Assembly: GCA_020635915.1 (NCBI GenBank)
Contig: JACJYU010000001.1
Coordinates: forward strand, 2,084,501 to 2,148,500
Reading direction: 5' to 3'
Source of the DNA: Flammeovirgaceae bacterium
GTDB lineage: Bacteria; Bacteroidota; Bacteroidia; Cytophagales; Cyclobacteriaceae
DNA length: 64,000 nucleotides
Shown: positions 58,565-64,000 of the stretch, piece after piece
Numbering within the stretch: position 1 is the stretch's first letter
Layout of the letters: every line of letters starts with the position of its first letter
Program-made: the position numbers and the translations under genes
The notes under the pieces: model-generated
Databases searched by the model: none
Told to the model about the DNA's origin: nothing
What the model saw: the letters and a program-made list of their open reading frames with translations, nothing else

Positions 58565-61159
58565 CTATTCGCTCCTCAGTGTATGGACAGGGTTGTTTTT
58601 GATGATCCTGTTGATTTGCGACCCTACCGTGAGGGCCACCGTTATAAGCATAATGCCAATGCCGATCAAAAATGGAGTGGCCGTGGCAGGCGTGGGTTCA
58701 GGATAAATAGTGCGGATTAAATTGTCCACCAGAAGAAAACCGGCAGGGGAACCTATGGCAAAGGCCACAAATAATATCCAAACATAATCCCGGTTCATTA
58801 ATTTGAAAATATGGGAAACCTTGGCGCCAAATACCTTTCGGATGCTGAACTCTTTCATCCTACGCGTAATGTTGTAGGAGACCAGCCCGAACAGCCCAAT
58901 GCAAGCCAGGAGCACCGCCACGCCTGAAATGAACACCAACACTTTGATGTTGCCATTGTTGTCGTTGTAGAAATTGTCAAAAACGCTGTCCTGAAAGTAT
59001 CCTTCATAGGGGTCGTCAGGGGCCACGGATTTCCAGGAGGCCTGTAAAAATTGTTCGGTTTGGGCCAACGTGCCGGGCCGGGCCTTTGCCACAAAAAACT
59101 TGTAGTCTTCTTTTGGGGCGATCAAGAACACAACTGGATCAATGCGGCCATAGAAATTGTCATAGTGAAAGTCTTCGACAACGCCAATGACGTACCGCTT
59201 TATGCTGTCATATTCAAAGTACTGGCCAATGGGGTTTTCCCAATTCATTTCCTTGGCAAACAATGAAGTGACAATGACCGACTCCTGGTTGTCCGATTGG
59301 ACCGATTCATCGAAAAAGCGCCCTTCCTTCAGCCTTATGTTCATGGTTTGCAAATAACCAAACCCAACCGGGTAAAGCATGGCCTGCATTTTGTTGTCCA
59401 AAAAGGAAATGGAAGTATGCTGCCACGTGGCGCCTATGTGCCCACTGGCCCCGGCATAGCTGATTATGTTTTTGTTTTGAGCGGCCTTGTCGCGCAAGGC
59501 CAGGTAATTGGCGTTATTCAGTACGGGCACCACAATGGTTTGGTCGTGGTCGTACCCCCAGTCCTTGTCACGCAGGTTAATGCTGTTGGCGATAAAAACG
59601 AAAGACCCGATAATGGTGACAAAGGCCAACATGAACTGGATGGTGAGCAGGGATTTGCTGAACAGGCTTTTGCCACCAAATTTTTCCCTTCCCCGCAGGA
59701 TTTGCACTGGCTGAAAAGAAGAAATATACAGTGCAGGATAAACCCCTGAAACCATGCCCACAAAAAACAAAATGGCGGCAAAAAACATAATCAGGTTTTT
59801 GGAGGAGGCATAGCCGAACGAGACATGGATAGGGAAAAGGCTGTTGAGTCCTGGCATAAGGAAAAACATGGCCAGCAGGGTGCCGATGACAAGGGAGGCG
59901 AGGCACAACACCAGGTTCTCGATAAGGAATTGCATGGCAATTTCTTTTTTCCTTCCCCCCACCACCTTGCGTATCCCTATTTCTTTTAGCCTCGTGGTGA
60001 CCGTGGCCACCGCCACGTTCATGTAATTGAAGCAGGCCAGCAGCAGTAACAAAAAACTTATTATTCCAAGGGTGATCATTCCGGCAGGATGGGACCCCAT
60101 GGAGATGGCGCTGTAGATGTTATAGCTATTGTGCGAAAGGCCGTCAAGTAAGTAGAACTTGAATTCCTGAATGGGGAAATCCACGCTGGCCGCATTTTGT
60201 ATGGCCTTGTATTTTTCCATATTGGAAGACACCTCGTTGACATCATGGCCTTTTTTAAGCATGATAAAAGTCGCATCGGTAAGGTAGCCCCAGTCATCGG
60301 TGCCTTCCAACCTCAAATCACGAAAGGCCTCCATGGAAAGAAGGTTGTCAAACCGGATACTGGAATTGCCTGGAAGGGCCTCCAGGACCGCGCCCACCAC
60401 AAACTCTTCCTTTGCGCCATTGGTAAATTTGATGGAGTAGGTTTCGCCTACCGGGTTCCTGTTGCCAAAATATTTTTCGGACATTTTTTTGCTGATGATG
60501 ATCCCGTTTTTGTGGGAGAGGGCCATGGGGTCCCCATACAGCACGTTGAAAGTGAACATCGACATGAAATCGGGATCGACAAACCAAATGGATTCGTTGA
60601 ACACCGCATCGTTGTACCGAATGGCGCCACTGCCGTATTCGACCCTCGTATAGGCCTCAACAGCGGGGTTGTCCTGTTTCAGCGCAGGGCCAAGCAGCAA
60701 GGGCGAATCGCCCCAGTTGGATTCCATGTGGCTGCCACCGGTTTCCATTACCACATTGGTGATTTGGTAAATGCGGTTTTTGTTTTTATGGAACGAATCC
60801 ATGTTGAACTGGTAATCAATGAACGTGAAAATGGCGATGGCCACGCCCAATGCAACGGACAGCCCAATAAGGTTGATGGTGGAGGTAAGTTTGTTCCTAA
60901 GGGCATTGCGAAACCCTAGTTTGAAGTAGCTTTTGAACATATCGGGCAGGTTTGAATGGTTCTTTTGCGTTCGTCTGATATTGCCCCACCTAAAAAACCG
61001 GGCAACATCCCAAATAAATTTTAAACGGGCCATGGTTTTTCCTTCTTTACTTAGCCTAAGCTGGAAGAGTTCGAACACATCCCCCTGGATTTCTTCCAGC
61101 AAGCCTGGGTTGCAATACCATTCCAAAAACCGGTTGGCCCATCGGGGAGGGGATGCCAT
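58565..61159 (-). CDS. FtsX/MacB-like ABC transporter permease with N-terminal prefix domain
   Basis: In this 864-residue permease, residues ~1-75 form the permease-prefix domain seen after PadR genes (RWANRFLEWYCNPGLLEEIQGD). Two FtsX permease units follow, with ~8 membrane helices in total; large periplasmic MacB-PCD domains occur at ~120-290 and ~480-680. No ATPase is encoded here, so it needs a partner. ATG 61159 is two bases after the PadR stop; a TTG at 61168 would overlap. These Bacteroidota genes commonly pair with a PadR regulator, as here. Confidence 0.9.
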   Translation of the reverse strand: MASPPRWANRFLEWYCNPGLLEEIQGDVFELFQLRLSKEGKTMARLKFIWDVARFFRWGNIRRTQKNHSNLPDMFKSYFKLGFRNALRNKLTSTINLIGLSVALGVAIAIFTFIDYQFNMDSFHKNKNRIYQITNVVMETGGSHMESNWGDSPLLLGPALKQDNPAVEAYTRVEYGSGAIRYNDAVFNESIWFVDPDFMSMFTFNVLYGDPMALSHKNGIIISKKMSEKYFGNRNPVGETYSIKFTNGAKEEFVVGAVLEALPGNSSIRFDNLLSMEAFRDLRLEGTDDWGYLTDATFIMLKKGHDVNEVSSNMEKYKAIQNAASVDFPIQEFKFYLLDGLSHNSYNIYSAISMGSHPAGMITLGIISFLLLLLACFNYMNVAVATVTTRLKEIGIRKVVGGRKKEIAMQFLIENLVLCLASLVIGTLLAMFFLMPGLNSLFPIHVSFGYASSKNLIMFFAAILFFVGMVSGVYPALYISSFQPVQILRGREKFGGKSLFSKSLLTIQFMLAFVTIIGSFVFIANSINLRDKDWGYDHDQTIVVPVLNNANYLALRDKAAQNKNIISYAGASGHIGATWQHTSISFLDNKMQAMLYPVGFGYLQTMNIRLKEGRFFDESVQSDNQESVIVTSLFAKEMNWENPIGQYFEYDSIKRYVIGVVEDFHYDNFYGRIDPVVFLIAPKEDYKFFVAKARPGTLAQTEQFLQASWKSVAPDDPYEGYFQDSVFDNFYNDNNGNIKVLVFISGVAVLLACIGLFGLVSYNITRRMKEFSIRKVFGAKVSHIFKLMNRDYVWILFVAFAIGSPAGFLLVDNLIRTIYPEPTPATATPFLIGIGIMLITVALTVGSQINRIIKNNPVHTLRSE

Positions 61160-61161
61160 GG

Positions 61162-61500
61162 TCAGCAAGGGTTAAATTGAAGGGCAATTTTCGGGATCTG
61201 GTGGTAAAGTTGGGAGCGCACCTCATTGGCATGGTCCAATGTCTTTTTGCCCAATGCGGTAAGCGTGAAAAGGCGTTTGCGCCTTCCACCCCTTTCAGCG
61301 GTGGCGCCCCCCAGGGTTGAATTGATCAGGGCCTTGTCCTCCAACCGCTTTAAGACGGCATGGACGGCACTGATATTCAATTTCCTGCCCACCTGCTTTT
61401 CTATTTCGTCTTTGATGGCCACGCCATAGGCGTTTTCATACAGCACGCCCACCGTCAGGAGGATGAGTTCCTCCAATTCACCGAGATAAGTTCCTTTCAT
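61162..61500 (-). CDS. PadR-family transcriptional regulator
   Basis: This 112-residue protein has the PadR winged helix: ELEELILLTVGVLYENAYG, QVGRKLNISAVHAVLKRLE and GGRRKRLFTLTALGKKTLDH. It lacks a C-terminal extension and is the short form. Two ATGs (61503 and 61500) are adjacent. It most likely represses the permease it precedes; the operator candidate lies at 61578. Confidence 0.92.
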   Translation of the reverse strand: MKGTYLGELEELILLTVGVLYENAYGVAIKDEIEKQVGRKLNISAVHAVLKRLEDKALINSTLGGATAERGGRRKRLFTLTALGKKTLDHANEVRSQLYHQIPKIALQFNPC

Positions 61501-61577
61501 CATTCTGGCATATTAGTTATACAAACGTGAATATAATTAATATGTTTCATATTTGTAGACAATTGCGTTGTGATTTA

Positions 61578-61591
61578 ATTGTATATACAAT
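61578..61591. promoter_or_regulatory. Palindromic candidate operator between PadR and pirin genes
   Basis: ATTGTATATACAAT is a perfect 14-bp palindrome in the AT-rich 158-bp intergenic region. It could serve PadR, or control the divergent pirin. The direction is not determined. Confidence 0.45.
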
Positions 61592-61658
61592 AATTGTATG
61601 TATCTTTATGTCGGAATATACGTTTAACCAATAAAAAAGCACTTATCGGGACCAGGAC

Positions 61659-62372
61659 ATGAAGACCATATTGCACAAATCCAACAGCAGGGGGCATGCC
61701 AACCACGGCTGGCTCGACACCCACCATACGTTCAGTTTTGCCCAATACCACGATGCGGAAAGGATGCACTTTGGCGCGCTCCGCGTGCTAAACGATGACG
61801 TGGTGGAAGGGGGAATGGGTTTTGGCAGGCACCCGCACGAAAATATGGAGATTATTTCCATTCCGCTGTCGGGCAGCCTGGAACACAAGGACAGCATGGG
61901 CAATACCGGCATCATACGGAAGAACGATGTCCAGGTGATGAGCGCGGGAACGGGCGTTCAGCATTCTGAATACAACAAGGACAAAGGCCAAAAGGCAAGC
62001 TTCCTTCAAATTTGGATTTTCCCTAAAGAACGGGACATCATGCCGCGGTATGGCCAGCAAACTTTTGATCCCTCCAAAAGGGTAAACCAATTCCAGCAAA
62101 TCGTTGGGCCAATGGGAAATACCACCGGGGTTGGCATCAACCAGGAGGCGTGGTTGCACCTGGCCAGTTTTGAAAGTGGCCACCGGGGGGAATATGTGGT
62201 GAAACAAAAAGGGAACGGGACCTACGTTTTTGTGATGGAGGGAGAGGTGGCCATCCAGCAACAGGACTTGAGCAAACGGGATGGCCTCGGGATATGGGAG
62301 GCAGACGGGTTTTCTATTTTGGCCAAGTCCAAATCCGAAATCCTGCTGATAGAAGTACCCATGGATTATTAG
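61659..62372 (+). CDS. Pirin-family protein (YhhW type) 1
   Basis: This 237-residue bicupin has the N-terminal metal-binding cupin: HHTFSFAQYHD, GFGRHPHENMEI and GTGVQHSEYNKD, which provide the His/His/His/Glu ligands. The C-terminal cupin has lost metal ligands as usual. YhhW-type pirins have quercetin dioxygenase-like activity in vitro; the physiological role is unclear. A near -7 box (TATCTTTA) lies upstream, and it is divergent from the PadR gene. Confidence 0.93.
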   Translation: MKTILHKSNSRGHANHGWLDTHHTFSFAQYHDAERMHFGALRVLNDDVVEGGMGFGRHPHENMEIISIPLSGSLEHKDSMGNTGIIRKNDVQVMSAGTGVQHSEYNKDKGQKASFLQIWIFPKERDIMPRYGQQTFDPSKRVNQFQQIVGPMGNTTGVGINQEAWLHLASFESGHRGEYVVKQKGNGTYVFVMEGEVAIQQQDLSKRDGLGIWEADGFSILAKSKSEILLIEVPMDY

Positions 62373-62480
62373 CCATCATTATTAAAAATCAAAAGGAATA
62401 TGAAATCACCATTTAATGCTGCGTGCCCAACGGCATGTTAATACCTGGTGGTTCCATATGATCGTCTTAGACACAAGCAT

Positions 62481-63350
62481 ATGAAAAACAGATCAGTAGC
62501 CCGCCTCCTGTACGCCCATGAGGTGGACATGGGGGGAATGCCTGTGAGGCAGCCCCTGCCCACCCAACAGGTCCAGCAAATTGACCCCTTCCTGCTGTTG
62601 CACCATGCCAATATTAAGGTGCCCGCCCACATACGCCCCGACAAGGCCGGGGTGGGGCCGCACCCCCATCGTGGGTTTTCCCCCGTTACGTTTATTTTCA
62701 AGGGGGGCGTTCACCACCGGGATAGCCGGGGCAACGATAGTGTGGTGTACGCAGGGGGCGCGCAATGGATGAATGCAGGGATGGGCATCATCCACAGTGA
62801 ACGGCCACCGATGGATATCCACGACCTGGGCGGCAGGCAGGAAATCATCCAACTGTGGATCAACACGCCTGCACGCCACAAAATGGACCCGCCCGCCTAC
62901 CATGCGGTAGGTGCCGGGGAGGTACCTACCAGCTTCAGTCAGGACGGGAAAGTGGAGGTCAGGATTTTTTCAGGTGAAGTATTGGGCAAGAGGGGCCCCA
63001 TTCCATCGCAAACGGAGGTGAATGCGGCAACGCTCTACTTTCAAAAAGGTGGCACCATTGCCATGCCTGTTGTTCCGGGCCACAACTTGTTTATTTACCT
63101 GCTAAGCGGCAAGGTAAAAGTGGTTGGCTTTGGGATGGTGGAGGAATTGAACCTGGTGCACTTCAGGAATGACGGTGAGGGTATCTCAATTGAGGCATTG
63201 GAGGATGCGTGCGCATTGTTCCTTTCAGGGCAGCCCTTGAATGAAGCAGTGGTGTCGCACGGGCCTTTTGTGATGAACACGGAAACCCAGGTGCTGGAGG
63301 CCATGCGCGACTATCAGATGGGGAAGATGGGGGTGCTCATCGAAGGGTAG
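62481..63350 (+). CDS. Pirin-family protein 2
   Basis: The 289-residue bicupin is a different pirin subtype from its neighbour, with DPFLLLHHANIKVP, VGPHPHRGFSPVT and AGMGIIHSERP holding the His/Glu ligands, and a second cupin of NTPARHKMD-type sequence. ATG 62481 is chosen because upstream residues are not pirin-like. It follows the first pirin by 108 bases and probably has related regulation. Confidence 0.93.
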   Translation: MKNRSVARLLYAHEVDMGGMPVRQPLPTQQVQQIDPFLLLHHANIKVPAHIRPDKAGVGPHPHRGFSPVTFIFKGGVHHRDSRGNDSVVYAGGAQWMNAGMGIIHSERPPMDIHDLGGRQEIIQLWINTPARHKMDPPAYHAVGAGEVPTSFSQDGKVEVRIFSGEVLGKRGPIPSQTEVNAATLYFQKGGTIAMPVVPGHNLFIYLLSGKVKVVGFGMVEELNLVHFRNDGEGISIEALEDACALFLSGQPLNEAVVSHGPFVMNTETQVLEAMRDYQMGKMGVLIEG

Positions 63351-63508
63351 GGAAAAAGGGGCCTTTGGCAAAATCCCTACTTGGCCCAGGGCCAAATAGG
63401 CAGGCCTCCACAAAAAAACAGGGGAACTCCAATCAAATCCGAGGGATTTTATTAGGTTTTGTCACGTAGATTGTGGTTATTAGCCCAATACATAAACCAC
63501 ATAAAACC

Positions 63509-64000
63509 ATGAAAAAGTGTCTATTGTTACTTGGCTTTTTTGCGGCCGTAATATTGACGGCCAATGCACAGGAATACAAACCGGTGAAAGTAGGTATCGG
63601 TTTGGGTTACGCTTCCCCTGGAGGGGATGGGGCAAAGGGCGGGGTATTATTCTACCTGGAGCCCGCCTATAGGGTAAATGATATGTTGGCTGTCGGTTTG
63701 CGGTTGGAGAGCGCTGTTATGGCGAGGGGTTACTCCATAAGCGGGACCTCAAGCTCTTCTTCTGTTGACCTGGACGTATCGGCCAACAGTTCTTACACAA
63801 TTAATGGTCAATATTATTTTTCAAATAATTCATTCAGGCCGTTTGCAGGCGTAGGCCTGGGGATTTATTCATTGGCTGCTGTTAAAGCTACAGCGTCAAG
63901 CGGCACAGGGGGCTCATCATCAAGTGCGGAGGTTTCGGCTTCGGCAAGCAAATTTGGGTTCTACCCACGCCTTGGCTTTGACCTTGGGCACTTCACCATG
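63509..64000 (+). CDS. Outer-membrane beta-barrel protein, 3' truncated by the window end
   Basis: The first 164 codons are open to the window end. The signal peptide is MKKCLLLLGFFAAVILTANAQ, given here as a hydrophobic 20-residue core; the mature part has the OmpA/porin-like pattern KVGIGLGYASPGG, YFLEPAYRVNDM-type segments and a Ser-rich loop (GTSSSSSVDLDV). It is likely an outer-membrane beta-barrel of the 8-strand type. The gene's end lies outside the window, so length and family are open. Confidence 0.7.
   Translation, partial: MKKCLLLLGFFAAVILTANAQEYKPVKVGIGLGYASPGGDGAKGGVLFYLEPAYRVNDMLAVGLRLESAVMARGYSISGTSSSSSVDLDVSANSSYTINGQYYFSNNSFRPFAGVGLGIYSLAAVKATASSGTGGSSSSAEVSASASKFGFYPRLGFDLGHFTM

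Noticed and set aside
63381..63395. Palindrome TTGGCCCAGGGCCAA after the second pirin, as a terminator
   Set aside because: It has a one-base loop and no T run follows, so it is not a good terminator hairpin.
1..64000. CRISPR arrays, rRNA genes, prophage or restriction-modification genes
   Set aside because: None seen. The only short tandem repeats are the RAYT-associated ones.

Overview
The window is a stretch of chromosome from a member of the Bacteroidota, most likely order Cytophagales. The evidence is a PorZ-like type IX secretion protein with a C-terminal sorting domain, a DUF5686 protein, TonB receptors with carboxypeptidase-regulatory-like N-termini, a pyrH-frr pair, an mre/mrd cell-shape operon, and many promoters with the Bacteroidota -7 box TAnnTTTG, often only a few bases before the start codon. 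Genes are dense, on both strands, and GC is about half by eye. The order-level call is an inference from gene content.

Layout. 1-5.3 kb: the 3' end of a YfbK-like VWA protein, two glycosyltransferase genes, then an ECF sigma factor / zinc anti-sigma / gmk / nadD run. 5.3-10.1 kb: a DUF5686 outer-membrane protein, then mnmH-selD (selenouridine in tRNA). 10.1-13.3 kb, minus strand: an unknown membrane-anchored protein, an atypical Lgt homologue, frr, pyrH and a biotin carrier protein. 13.3-16.9 kb: a TPP riboswitch in front of a TonB receptor, then a UbiA prenyltransferase. 16.9-19.1 kb: purN facing a thioesterase-hmgA pair. 19.2-24.8 kb: a CtpA protease divergent from a hemerythrin-type protein, ruvX, def, and a methionine aminotransferase / omega-amidase pair. 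24.9-32 kb: purH and the mreB-mreC-mreD-mrdA-rodA operon.

32-48.5 kb: an unknown family divergent from a ferredoxin, porZ-recO, a response regulator / histidine kinase pair, a DUF1573 protein, a DUF2520 protein, a toxin-antitoxin pair, a cysteine desulfurase, glmM, a small Cys-rich membrane protein, mazG, a second histidine kinase and an AsmA-like protein. 48.6-53 kb: a self-operator TetR gene with an alpha/beta hydrolase, tRNA-Val, a 54-residue membrane protein coupled to a small winged-helix protein, a lipoprotein hydrolase and a secreted protein. 53-54.1 kb: an AT-rich REP/RAYT element with a 329-bp tandem duplication and inverted 23-bp palindromes. It has overwritten the 3' end of a DUF6265 lipoprotein gene. 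54.5-64 kb: MarR, a Pif1-like helicase, a frameshifted AAA/DUF4143 ATPase, a PadR-ABC permease pair, two pirins and a truncated outer-membrane barrel gene.

The most unusual features are the RAYT locus and its chimeric lipoprotein gene, the riboswitch-controlled receptor, a tiny translationally coupled membrane-protein/winged-helix pair too small for routine ORF calling, a TetR operator that covers its own -7 box, a RIC-like di-iron protein lacking the Cys-Cys motif, and an Lgt homologue lacking two key residues. No CRISPR array, rRNA or prophage was seen.
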